Assembly (NCBI RefSeq): GCF_014137945.1 | Contig: NZ_JACGWX010000009.1 | Location: forward strand, 1-62,158 | Direction: 5' to 3' | DNA from: Microcella alkalica | GTDB lineage: Bacteria; Actinomycetota; Actinomycetes; Actinomycetales; Microbacteriaceae | DNA: 62,158 bases | Shown: positions 7,539 through 14,980 of the stretch, in pieces | Layout: every line of letters starts with the position of its first letter | Position numbering within the stretch: the stretch's first letter is position 1 | Position numbers and translations under genes: made by a program | The notes under the pieces: generated by a model | What the model was told of the DNA's origin: nothing | The model's database searches: none | The model's input: only the letters and a program-made list of their open reading frames with translations

Positions 7539-8590
7539 GGATCGGGGTGCCCCGCGCGCTCATCGTCACGATGGCCGCCCTGTTCTCCGGGTACCACATC
7601 GTGCTCGGCCTGTACACGATAGACATCCCCTCCAACCCGCTCGCCGTGCTCGCGGCCATGGTCCTCTACGCTCTCGCCTCCACGATCAGCCTCCTGCCGG
7701 GCCAGCCCGAGCGGATGCCCGTGTGGATGGCCGCGCTCAACGTCGCGGTGTGCGTGAGCATGACGCTGCTCATCACACCGCAGCTGGACCCGGCCAGGGA
7801 GGGCGGGCTCGGCTACGCGACCTGGTACGTCGCCGCGATCGGCACTCTCCTGACCATCACCTCGACGCGCAAGCGCCACCTGTTCGCCTGGGCCGGCATC
7901 GTGCTCCTCGTCGTCCAGACGATCTGGTGGGGCGGCCCCGGCCTGCTTCTGAGCATCGGTGTCATCGGGTCGGCGGCGTGGGTGGCCATCTCTCACATCC
8001 TCAGCCGAGCGCTCGCGAAGGCCTCGCTCGACGCCCAGCGATTCGCTCAGGCCGAGCGCGAGGCGACCGACTGGCAGGCCGCGCAGGAGGCCCACCTCTA
8101 CGAGCGGCAGTTCCGGCTCGGCCAGACGAGCACGATGGCGGCTCCCATGCTGCGCGTGATCGAGCGGTCGGGCGGCGAGCTCTCGGAGGAGCAGCGCCGC
8201 GAGTGCCTCTACCTCGAGGCGGCGATCCGCGACGAGATCCGCGGGCGGGAGCTGCTCAACGATGCTGTCCGGGCGCAGGTCATGGCCGCGCGCCGGCGCG
8301 GAGCGACCGTCACCCTCTTCGACGAGGGCGGTCTCGACGGCGTGGACCCGGAGGAGCACGAGCTGATCCTCGACCAGCTCGCGGTCGCGATCCGGGGAAC
8401 CGGCGCGCGACGCATCATCGCCCGTACCGCACCGGCGGACTCGGAGATCGCGGTCACGGTCGTCGGACTCACGCCCGTGGGCGACGGCTCGGCGCGCGAC
8501 CTCGGGTCGGCCGAGGAGGAGGACGACGAGGACGACGCGGTCGACCTCTGGCTGGAGATTCCGCGGCCATCCGCCCGCCGGTCGTCCTGA
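7535..8590 (+). CDS. Kinase-like membrane protein lacking catalytic motifs (putative pseudo-histidine kinase)
   Basis: A 351-residue protein overlapping the sensor kinase by 4 nt. Residues about 5-155 hold several hydrophobic segments, followed by a helical stretch (about 160-245, rich in Arg/Glu/Gln) and a small mixed domain ending in an acidic tail ('SAEEEDDEDDAVDLW'). The architecture mirrors the preceding kinase (membrane block, DHp-like helices, ATPase-sized domain), but I see no phosphoacceptor HD/E motif, no N-box asparagine ('LILDQLAVAIRGTG' sits where it would be) and no G-box. It could be a degenerate kinase that modulates its neighbour. No named family is recognised with confidence; the third place in a coupled operon is the main functional clue. 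Confidence 0.7.
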   Translation: MRIGVPRALIVTMAALFSGYHIVLGLYTIDIPSNPLAVLAAMVLYALASTISLLPGQPERMPVWMAALNVAVCVSMTLLITPQLDPAREGGLGYATWYVAAIGTLLTITSTRKRHLFAWAGIVLLVVQTIWWGGPGLLLSIGVIGSAAWVAISHILSRALAKASLDAQRFAQAEREATDWQAAQEAHLYERQFRLGQTSTMAAPMLRVIERSGGELSEEQRRECLYLEAAIRDEIRGRELLNDAVRAQVMAARRRGATVTLFDEGGLDGVDPEEHELILDQLAVAIRGTGARRIIARTAPADSEIAVTVVGLTPVGDGSARDLGSAEEEDDEDDAVDLWLEIPRPSARRSS

Positions 8591-9061
8591 CCGCTGGTCG
8601 TCCGCCTCGGGCGCGTCCGACGGACGGATGCCCGTTAACGATCGAAGGGCCGGAGTACCCATCTCCGGCCCTTCGCAACGTATCGAGTTAGACCCACAAC
8701 CCGAATGCGGATCTAACTCGCCCCCCAATCACCCGGCCGATTACCCTATTCGGCCGGTGAAGGGTGGTGCGCTCAGAGAGAGCCGCACCGATTACCTGCA
8801 ATAGTGCCGCCAGGACGAGGTCTGCGCAGTCGTCATTTTGGGGGACTGCCGGGGTACATTTTCCGTACCCCGATCGCTCTGTTGCCCGAGTTTCCGGGAG
8901 TGTGGGACTGAATCCTGCTCGATACCGGGGTACATCCCCCGTCCGGGGGTAGCGATTCGGCGTCTCGACACCCTCCCGGTTGCGAAATCCGCACCGCTCA
9001 CGACGGATTCCGCACTTCCCGCGCGCAGGTCACGCGGAAAGGGCCGGAGTTCCGACGGGCG
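8591..9061. other. Hairpin-rich convergent intergenic region, no gene seen
   Basis: The 471 bp between the converging sensor operon and accE contain no credible coding frame. Instead a row of inverted repeats is seen: 8643-8655/8663-8675 (13 bp), 8684-8692/8712-8720 (9 bp), 8733-8740/8750-8757 (8 bp), 8766-8771/8784-8789 (6 bp), 8851-8857/8865-8871 (7 bp, GGGGTAC/GTACCCC) and 8936-8941/8944-8949. The word CCGGGGTACAT occurs twice, near 8849 and 8925. The first hairpin is a likely terminator; the rest could be further terminators, operators or a structured RNA. Confidence 0.6.
8643..8675 (+). terminator. Strong hairpin terminator after the sensor operon
   Basis: CGAAGGGCCGGAG (8643-8655), 7-nt loop, perfect complement CTCCGGCCCTTCG (8663-8675). 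A 13-bp GC-rich stem 52 nt past the stop; there is no T-run, which is common for actinobacterial terminators. Nearly symmetric, so it could act on both strands. Confidence 0.65.
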
Positions 9062-9322
9062 TCAGCAGCCCCGCTGGCCCCGAGAGGCGCTCCACGCGCC
9101 CGGTCCTGCGTGGACGGCGGCACGGGGAGCTCGAGCGGCGCGGCGCCACAGGTCGTCGGCCACGGCTTTGCGCGGCGCGCCCAACGACGCCTGCTCGGCG
9201 AGCGCAGCGGCGATCACGGCCTGTGTCGCGGCGAGCTCCTCCTCGGTGGGATCGCCCGACACGAAGCGCACGAGCACCTCCAGCGGAGCATCCGCGCTCC
9301 GCGAGCCGACCTCGGCCGTCAC
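9062..9322 (-). CDS. accE: Acyl-CoA carboxylase epsilon subunit
   Basis: An 86-residue protein whose start overlaps the stop of accD by 4 nt. The block '[20 protein letters not shown]' followed by a helical stretch and a late 'DLWRRAAR' is the pattern of the small epsilon subunit that stabilises actinobacterial alpha-beta carboxylase complexes (AccE5 of M. tuberculosis, PccE/AccE of Streptomyces). It has no catalytic role of its own. The position immediately after a beta subunit supports the call strongly. Confidence 0.88.
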   Translation of the reverse strand: MTAEVGSRSADAPLEVLVRFVSGDPTEEELAATQAVIAAALAEQASLGAPRKAVADDLWRRAARAPRAAVHAGPGAWSASRGQRGC

Positions 9323-10917
9323 AGCGGGATGTTCCCGTGCTTCTTGGGCGGCAGGCTGGCGCGCTTGCCCTTCAAGGCTCGCAGCGCCTTGATGATCGCG
9401 ACGCGCGTGGCCGCGGGCTCGATGATCCCGTCGATCTCGCCGCGCTCGGCCGCGAGGAACGGGCTCGCGACGTTGTAGGTGTACTCATTGGCCAGGCGCG
9501 TGCGCACCGCCGCGACGTCCTCGCCGGCTGCCTCGGCCGCCTTGATCTCATTTCGGTAGAGGATGTTCACCGCGCCCTGCCCACCCATGACGGCGATCTC
9601 GGCCGTGGGCCAGGCGAGGTTGATGTCGGCGCCCAGCTGCTTGGAGCCCATGACGATGTACGCGCCGCCGTAGGCCTTGCGGGTGATGACCGTCACGAGC
9701 GGGACGGTCGCCTCGGCGTAGGCGTAGAGCAGTTTCGCGCCGCGGCGGATGACGCCCGTCCACTCCTGGTCGGTGCCGGGCAGGTAGCCGGGCACATCGA
9801 CGAGGGTGAGGATCGGGATGCTGAAGGCGTCGCAGAATCGCACGAAGCGCGCCGCCTTCTCACCGGCGTCGATGTTGAGCGTTCCTGCCATGGCCTTCGG
9901 CTGGTTCGCGATCACGCCGACGCTGCGGCCGTCGACGCGCGCGAAGCCGATGACGATGTTCGGAGCGAAGAGAGGCTGGACCTCCAGGAACGAGCCCGCG
10001 TCGACGACGTGGTCGATGATGTCGAGCACGTCGTAGGGCTGGTTCGGGCTGTCGGGGACCATCGTGTTGAGGCGACGGTCGTCGTCGGTGATCTCGAGCT
10101 CGGCCTCGGATGCGTACTCGGGCAGGTCGGCGAGGTTGTTGTCGGGTAGGTAGCTCAGCAGCGTGCGTGCGTAGTCGAAGACATCGTTCTCGTCGGCGGC
10201 GAGGTAGTGCGCGACGCCCGAGACGCGGTTGTGGGTGAGCGCGCCGCCCAGCTCCTCCATCCCGACGTCCTCTCCCGTGACGGTCTTGATGACGTCGGGA
10301 CCCGTCACGAACATCTGGCTCGTCTTGTCGACCATGAGCACGAAGTCGGTGAGCGCGGGGGAGTACACCGCGCCGCCCGCCGCTGGCCCGCAGATGATCG
10401 AGATCTGCGGGATGACGCCGGACGCGGCAGTGTTGCGGCGGAAGATCTCGCCGTACTTGCCGAGGGCGACGACGCCCTCCTGGATGCGCGCCCCGCCGGA
10501 GTCGAGGACCCCGATGATCGGCACGCCCGTCTTGATCGCGAGCTCCATGACCTTGATGATCTTCTCGCCGGCGACCTCGCCGAGAGATCCGCCGAAGATC
10601 GTGAAGTCCTGGCTGTAGACGGCGACCTGTCGACCGTGGATCGTGCCGGTGCCGGTGACGACCGCGTCGCCGTAGGGCCGCTTGGCCTCCATCCCGAAGG
10701 CGTGCGTGCGGTGGCGGACGAACTCGTCGAGCTCGACGAAGCTGCCGTGATCCAGGAGCGCGTCGATGCGCTCGCGCGCGGTCATCTTTCCCTTGGCGTG
10801 CTGCTTCTCGATCGCAGCCTCGCCCGCCGCCGTGACGGCCTCGTGGTAGCGGACGCGGAGGTCGGCGATCTTGCCGGCGGTCGTCGACAGGTCGGGAGCA
10901 GGGGTCTCGTCGGTCAC
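9319..10917 (-). CDS. accD5: Acyl-CoA (propionyl/acetyl-CoA) carboxylase beta subunit
   Basis: A 532-residue carboxyltransferase. It moves the carboxyl group from biotin on AccA3 to an acyl-CoA. Typical blocks are '[15 protein letters not shown]' (42-56), oxyanion and CoA-binding '[11 protein letters not shown]' (139-149), '[16 protein letters not shown]' (177-192) and the second-half '[16 protein letters not shown]' (411-426). The residue after 'YGGAY' is Ile421, at the position (422 in Streptomyces coelicolor) reported to separate acetyl-plus-propionyl carboxylases (Ile) from strictly propionyl-CoA enzymes (Asp). The start is GTG 10917, with TAGGCT ending 6 nt before it. Its epsilon partner follows; accA3 lies about 6 kb away. 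Confidence 0.94.
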   Translation of the reverse strand: MTDETPAPDLSTTAGKIADLRVRYHEAVTAAGEAAIEKQHAKGKMTARERIDALLDHGSFVELDEFVRHRTHAFGMEAKRPYGDAVVTGTGTIHGRQVAVYSQDFTIFGGSLGEVAGEKIIKVMELAIKTGVPIIGVLDSGGARIQEGVVALGKYGEIFRRNTAASGVIPQISIICGPAAGGAVYSPALTDFVLMVDKTSQMFVTGPDVIKTVTGEDVGMEELGGALTHNRVSGVAHYLAADENDVFDYARTLLSYLPDNNLADLPEYASEAELEITDDDRRLNTMVPDSPNQPYDVLDIIDHVVDAGSFLEVQPLFAPNIVIGFARVDGRSVGVIANQPKAMAGTLNIDAGEKAARFVRFCDAFSIPILTLVDVPGYLPGTDQEWTGVIRRGAKLLYAYAEATVPLVTVITRKAYGGAYIVMGSKQLGADINLAWPTAEIAVMGGQGAVNILYRNEIKAAEAAGEDVAAVRTRLANEYTYNVASPFLAAERGEIDGIIEPAATRVAIIKALRALKGKRASLPPKKHGNIPL

Positions 10918-10923
10918 CGGGTC

Positions 10924-10929
10924 AGCCTA
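10924..10929 (-). promoter_or_regulatory. -10 element of accD-accE
   Basis: TAGGCT on the minus strand, 6 nt before the GTG at 10917, with no ribosome-binding site between. Confidence 0.5.
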
Positions 10930-11124
10930 TCGACCAGCCACCGGGCCGCACCGTTGGGGGAATGGCACAAAAAGGGGATGCGGCGGTGTGCGCCCCGGGA
11001 CGGAGCCCGGACATCCCGCCGTCGCCCCGCGTTCACCGCGACGCCCGCGAAGCGACACCCGCCGCTCGTACCGTCGGTCGCGGCAACAGCCTGCGTTTCG
11101 AGCGGGCGGAGCGAGGGGGAGTCG

Positions 11125-12066
11125 ATGCCGGTGCCCTGCACGACCGCGTGGGTCGAGTCGCCCCTGCAGCTGCTCGGGGCACTCGAGCACGCCGCGCTCA
11201 CCGCGGACGAGCGCGATCAGCCGCTCGCGATCATCCCGCGCGCGGGCGATCCCCAGCTCGGGCGGACCGCCGATGTCGCGCACGCGCGGGAGATGCCGCG
11301 AGCCACGGCCATCGGCATCGAGCGGCGGTTGCTGCCGTGGCCGCGGTTCCGGGCGGGAGGCGATTGGCTCGTCGGCGATCCGTTCTCCGGCCTCGTGCAG
11401 GCCCGGCTGGCGAGAGCGGTGCCGGAGAGGCTCGTGATCGTCGACGACGGAGCGATCACCCGCCGGCTCGCGCGCCTGCTGGACGCGGGCGAGCCGCTCC
11501 TGCGTCCCGCCGGGCGCGAGGGAGAGTCGTTGTCCGGTCTTCGGACGACTCTCGGCGCGACGACGACGCGGACGCTCCTGGCGCTCGCCGCCGAGGGCCG
11601 GCTCGAGGTCACGACCTACCTCGACCCGGCCGACCCTGCGAGCGGTCTGCTCGGCGGGCTGGGCGCCGTCGTCCGCCACCATCGCTTCGCCTGGACGCGC
11701 GACCAGGGGCTCGAGGCCCGCGCCGTCCCTCCTGACCACCTGATCGTGCTGGGCACCGCCGGGGTCGCGGACGGGCGCGTCGACCCCGCTGAACAGCGTC
11801 GCTTCGTGGCGGAGCTCGCCCGCGCTGGTCGCGTCGCCTATCTACCTCATCGCCGCGAGCCCGGCTGGTTCCTGCGCGCCGTTGCCCGCGAGCGCAACGT
11901 CGTCGTGATCCCCGCCCACGTGCCGATCGAGCTCTCCCTCGGCGGAGCGAGCCGTGCACTCGACATCGTGAGCCGCCCGTCCAGCGCGCTCGAGACGCTG
12001 CGACTCGTCCTCGACGGGACACGGTCGCGCATTCTGCTCGCTGACCCGCTTTCGGCGGCGGGATGA
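11125..12066 (+). CDS. Putative sialyl/polysialyltransferase-like glycosyltransferase
   Basis: A 313-residue soluble protein, first gene of a nonulosonate operon. It opens with 'VESPLQLLGALEHAA' (residues 10-24), resembling the SPxQLxxxxE start of GT52 and polysialyltransferase-type enzymes. 'LVIVDDGAITRRLARL' fits the D/E-D/E-G motif of bacterial sialyltransferases, and 'VIPAHVPIELSL' sits where the HP motif is expected, here as H-V-P; 'DIVSRPSSALETLRL' matches the conserved SS region near the C terminus. The ATG at 11125 has GGGGGA about 5 nt upstream; longer upstream frames run antisense to accD. It overlaps neuA by ATGA. Substrate is inferred from context (CMP-nonulosonate donor). No signal peptide or membrane segment is seen, so it should act on the inner membrane face. 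Confidence 0.62.
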   Translation: MPVPCTTAWVESPLQLLGALEHAALTADERDQPLAIIPRAGDPQLGRTADVAHAREMPRATAIGIERRLLPWPRFRAGGDWLVGDPFSGLVQARLARAVPERLVIVDDGAITRRLARLLDAGEPLLRPAGREGESLSGLRTTLGATTTRTLLALAAEGRLEVTTYLDPADPASGLLGGLGAVVRHHRFAWTRDQGLEARAVPPDHLIVLGTAGVADGRVDPAEQRRFVAELARAGRVAYLPHRREPGWFLRAVARERNVVVIPAHVPIELSLGGASRALDIVSRPSSALETLRLVLDGTRSRILLADPLSAAG

Positions 12067-12761
12067 GCGTGCTCGCGGTGATCCCCGCGCGGGGCGGGTC
12101 GAAGGGCGTGCCGGGCAAGAACCTGCGGATGGTCGGCGGGCGGAGCCTCGTGGCGAGGGCGGTCGGCGCGGCCCGCGCCGCGGCATCCGTCGACCGGGTC
12201 GCGGTGAGCACCGACGATCCCGCGATCGCCCGCGAGGCCGAGGCGAGCGGTGCCGTCGTCGTCCTGAGGCCCGCGGCGCTCGCCACAGACGAGTCCGCGT
12301 CGGAGGAGGCCCTTCTGCACGCGCTCGCTGTCGTGGGCGACGATGTCGAGGTTCTGGTGTTCCTGCAGGCGACGTCGCCCTTCATCGATCCGACCGACGT
12401 GGATGCCGCGGTCGCGCGTGTGCGCGCCGGCGAGGCCGACGTCGTCTTCGCCGCGATCGCGACGCCGGTGTTCCTGTGGGGTCCGAGTGCGGCCGACGGA
12501 GCCGGAGCCGCGCAGGGCTGGGCGGGCGTCAATCACGACGCCTCCCGCCGACTGAGACGGCAGGAGCTCCCCTCGCAGGTCGCCGAGACAGGCGCCTTCT
12601 ACGTCATGGACGCCCAGCGGTTCCGCGCCGCCGGGCACCGGTTCTTCGGGCGTATCGAGCCGGCGATCGTCGCCGAGCGGATGGCCTTGGAGATCGACAC
12701 CGAGGAGCAGCTCCTGCTCGCCGACGCCCACGCGGGCTTCTTCGAAGGAGGGTGCTCGTGA
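12063..12761 (+). CDS. neuA: CMP-N-acylneuraminate (nonulosonate) cytidylyltransferase
   Basis: A 232-residue nucleotidyltransferase activating a nine-carbon acid sugar with CTP. It starts with the CTP-binding signature 'IPARGGSKGVPGKNL' (7-21) and continues with 'VAVSTDDPAIAREAEASGA', 'FLQATSPF' and 'ETGAFYVMDAQRF', all typical of NeuA/KDN-type cytidylyltransferases. Length is normal for the bacterial monofunctional form. ATG 12063 overlaps the previous stop by 4 nt, and the stop overlaps the neuB GTG by 4 nt. Which nonulosonate is used (Neu5Ac, Kdn, legionaminate or other) cannot be told; there is no epimerase (neuC), aminotransferase or acetyltransferase nearby, which leans towards Kdn made from mannose-6-phosphate. 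Confidence 0.88.
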   Translation: MSVLAVIPARGGSKGVPGKNLRMVGGRSLVARAVGAARAAASVDRVAVSTDDPAIAREAEASGAVVVLRPAALATDESASEEALLHALAVVGDDVEVLVFLQATSPFIDPTDVDAAVARVRAGEADVVFAAIATPVFLWGPSAADGAGAAQGWAGVNHDASRRLRRQELPSQVAETGAFYVMDAQRFRAAGHRFFGRIEPAIVAERMALEIDTEEQLLLADAHAGFFEGGCS

Positions 12762-13633
12762 GCGTCATGATCGCCGGCCGGCCCGTGGGGCCCGGATGCC
12801 CCGTCTACGTGATCGCGGAGATCGGCCTGAACCACAACGGCGACGTCGAGGTCGCCAAGCAGCTCATCGACGTCGCCGCTGATGCGGGCGTCGACGCGGT
12901 CAAGTTCCAGAAGCGGACGCCCGAGCTCGCGACGCCGCCCCACATGCGCGACGTCGTGCGCGAGACCCCGTGGGGGGCGATGACGTACCTCGAGTACCGC
13001 CACCGCGTCGAGCTCGATCGCGAGCAGTACATCGAGATCGGCGACCACGCGATGCTGCGCGGCCTCACCTGGTTCGCCTCGCCATGGGACGAGCCGAGCG
13101 TGGCGTTCCTCGAGGCACTGAACGTCGCCGCGTACAAGGTCGCCTCGGCCTCCGTCACAGACCTCGCCCTGCTGCGGACGATCGCGGGGACGGGTCGTCC
13201 GGTCATCCTCTCGACGGGAATGTCGACGCTCGAGCAGATCGACGCCGCGGTCGCCGCGCTCGACGCCGACGAGCGCCTCATCGTGCTCCACGCCACGTCG
13301 ACGTACCCCATGCCGGCCAGCGAGGCCAACCTGCGGATGATCCCCGTGCTCGCGGCTCGCTACCCGGACGTGCCGGTGGGCTATTCGGGCCACGAGCCCG
13401 GCCTGCAGATCAGCCTCGCTGCGGTCGCCCTGGGCGCGACGGCGATCGAGCGCCACATCACGCTGGACCGGGCGATGTGGGGCAGCGACCAGGCAGCCTC
13501 GCTCGAGCCCCGCGGACTCGAGCGGCTCGTTCGCGACGTGCGCGTGATCGAGGAGGCTCTCGGCGACGGCATCAAGCGCGTCCAGCCGGGCGAGCTCGCC
13601 CCGATGGCGAAGCTGCGCCGGGTCCGAGCATGA
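12758..13633 (+). CDS. neuB: N-acetylneuraminate/Kdn synthase family protein without SAF domain
   Basis: A 291-residue condensing enzyme joining phosphoenolpyruvate to a six-carbon sugar. The TIM-barrel domain is complete: 'VIAEIGLNHNGDVEVAKQL' (about 18-36), 'AVKFQKR', 'SPWDEPSVAFLE', 'ILSTGMSTLEQID', 'LHATSTYPMP', 'VGYSGHEPG' and 'IERHITLDRAMWGSDQAASL'. The usual C-terminal antifreeze-like (SAF) domain of about 60 residues, which lids the neighbour's active site in classical NeuB, is missing; the protein stops right after the linker. Start GTG 12758 is preferred because GGAGGG lies 5 nt upstream and gives a GTGA overlap; ATG 12767 is possible. Its stop overlaps the next start by 4 nt. Confidence 0.87.
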   Translation: MSVMIAGRPVGPGCPVYVIAEIGLNHNGDVEVAKQLIDVAADAGVDAVKFQKRTPELATPPHMRDVVRETPWGAMTYLEYRHRVELDREQYIEIGDHAMLRGLTWFASPWDEPSVAFLEALNVAAYKVASASVTDLALLRTIAGTGRPVILSTGMSTLEQIDAAVAALDADERLIVLHATSTYPMPASEANLRMIPVLAARYPDVPVGYSGHEPGLQISLAAVALGATAIERHITLDRAMWGSDQAASLEPRGLERLVRDVRVIEEALGDGIKRVQPGELAPMAKLRRVRA

Positions 13634-14853
13634 GCCTCATCGCCCTCGCGGACTCCGACTCGTATCTGAAGTGGGCGGCCGGGACGGCGGAGCGCCTGGT
13701 CGCCTCGGGGGCGGTCGATGAGGCGGTCGTGCAGCTGCTCGCGAGCCCCGTGCTCCCGAGTGAGCCGCAGCGTCGCGCTGCGCTGGATCGGAGCCGCTGG
13801 CGCAGTCGCGACCTCGCCGTGCTCAGGCTTCTGGATCTCGTCGAGCAGGTTCGAGTTCGGCGGCCCCAGGCGGTGCTCGTCGGCATGCGCGGGCCGACCG
13901 CCGCCGTCGTGCTGCGCGAGCTCTCCTCCCTCCCCGATAGACCCGTCCTCGTCACGGGTCTCCCGGGCCTGGCGATCCCGGCCACGCGCAAGGCGCTCTA
14001 CTACCGGGCGCAGGCCGACCTCATGGTCGTGCACTCACGCGGGGAGCGGCGGGCGTTCGACACCCGCGCCCGCGAGCTGGGCTGGGATCACCGCTTCGCA
14101 CTCTCCTCCCTCCCATTCCTCGAGCGTCGACCGGCCTCGGGCGACGACATCGTGTTCGCCGCGCAGGCGCTTGTTCCTGCGACTGTCGAGGAGCGTCGAT
14201 GGCTCGTGCGCCGGCTCGATGCGCTCGCCCGCGGCCTTCCGCACCGCCGCGTCGTGCTGAAGGTGCGTGCGACAGCGAACGAGCAGCAGACGCACGCGGA
14301 GCGCTGGCCGTTGCCCGACCTGCTCGAGGAGCTGCCCGACCGAGCGCCGAACCTCGTCGTGCGCGGCGGATCCATGCAAGACGCTCTCGATTCCGCGGGG
14401 GCGCTCGCGACCGTCAGCTCGACGGCGATCATCGAAGCGGTCGCACGCGGGATTCCCGCTCTCGCGGTCGACGACTTCGGGGTCTCGGAGGCGCTCATCA
14501 ACCCGGTCTTCCGCGGCTCGGGCCTGCTGGGATCGATCGACGGCCCGTTGGATGGGCGCTTCCGGATGCCCGACGCGACGTGGGCCGCCGACAACTATCT
14601 CCACACCGAGGCCGACGACGATGTCGCGACCGTTCTGGCGGCGCTCATCGCCGAGCGCGCGAGCGGAGCGCTGCCGGCCCGCCGCCCGGTGCGGTCCACG
14701 CTCGGTGGCCCGCTGCGCCGCGCGTGGGACCGCAAGACCGCGCTCGGGCCTCACGACCGCAGTCTCATCGGGGCCGCGGCTCTCGCTGTGGGGACCCCTG
14801 TGCGCGCGATTGCTCGGCGCGCGACGCGCTTGCGGAGCGTGCTCTCCCCCTGA
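13630..14853 (+). CDS. Putative glycosyltransferase of the nonulosonate operon (DUF6716-like)
   Basis: A 407-residue protein coupled by ATGA to neuB. It has a GT-B-like look: an N-terminal half with 'ALADSDSYLKWAAG' (5-18), a middle 'VTGLPGLAIPATRKALYYR' and 'LMVVHSRGERRAF', and a C-terminal half with 'GGSMQDALDSAGALATVSST' followed by 'AIIEAVARGIPALAVDDFG', reminiscent of capsule synthesis (KpsS/DUF354-like) donor-binding folds. I believe it belongs to the actinobacterial DUF6716 putative glycosyltransferases, but this rests on memory of the family style. No membrane segment is clear. With the first gene of the operon it could make two successive transfers or polymerise a nonulosonate chain. 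Confidence 0.6.
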   Translation: MSLIALADSDSYLKWAAGTAERLVASGAVDEAVVQLLASPVLPSEPQRRAALDRSRWRSRDLAVLRLLDLVEQVRVRRPQAVLVGMRGPTAAVVLRELSSLPDRPVLVTGLPGLAIPATRKALYYRAQADLMVVHSRGERRAFDTRARELGWDHRFALSSLPFLERRPASGDDIVFAAQALVPATVEERRWLVRRLDALARGLPHRRVVLKVRATANEQQTHAERWPLPDLLEELPDRAPNLVVRGGSMQDALDSAGALATVSSTAIIEAVARGIPALAVDDFGVSEALINPVFRGSGLLGSIDGPLDGRFRMPDATWAADNYLHTEADDDVATVLAALIAERASGALPARRPVRSTLGGPLRRAWDRKTALGPHDRSLIGAAALAVGTPVRAIARRATRLRSVLSP

Positions 14854-14980
14854 GCCGCAGCATCCCCCATCGCCCGCGGCCGTCTGCGCGGCGCGTTGAC
14901 CGACCTCTGGCCCGCGGATACGCTCGCGGCTGACGGCCCGCTGCCCGGCGGGCCGCACCCCACGTGCAGCGGAGGCACCC

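Noticed and set aside
8838-9392. 184-codon frame over the intergenic region and accE
   Set aside because: Antisense to the well-supported epsilon subunit and without motifs.
14854-14980. Purine or other riboswitch ahead of the NCS1 permease
   Set aside because: The 127-bp leader shows no conserved aptamer core that I can recognise; only a normal ribosome-binding site.
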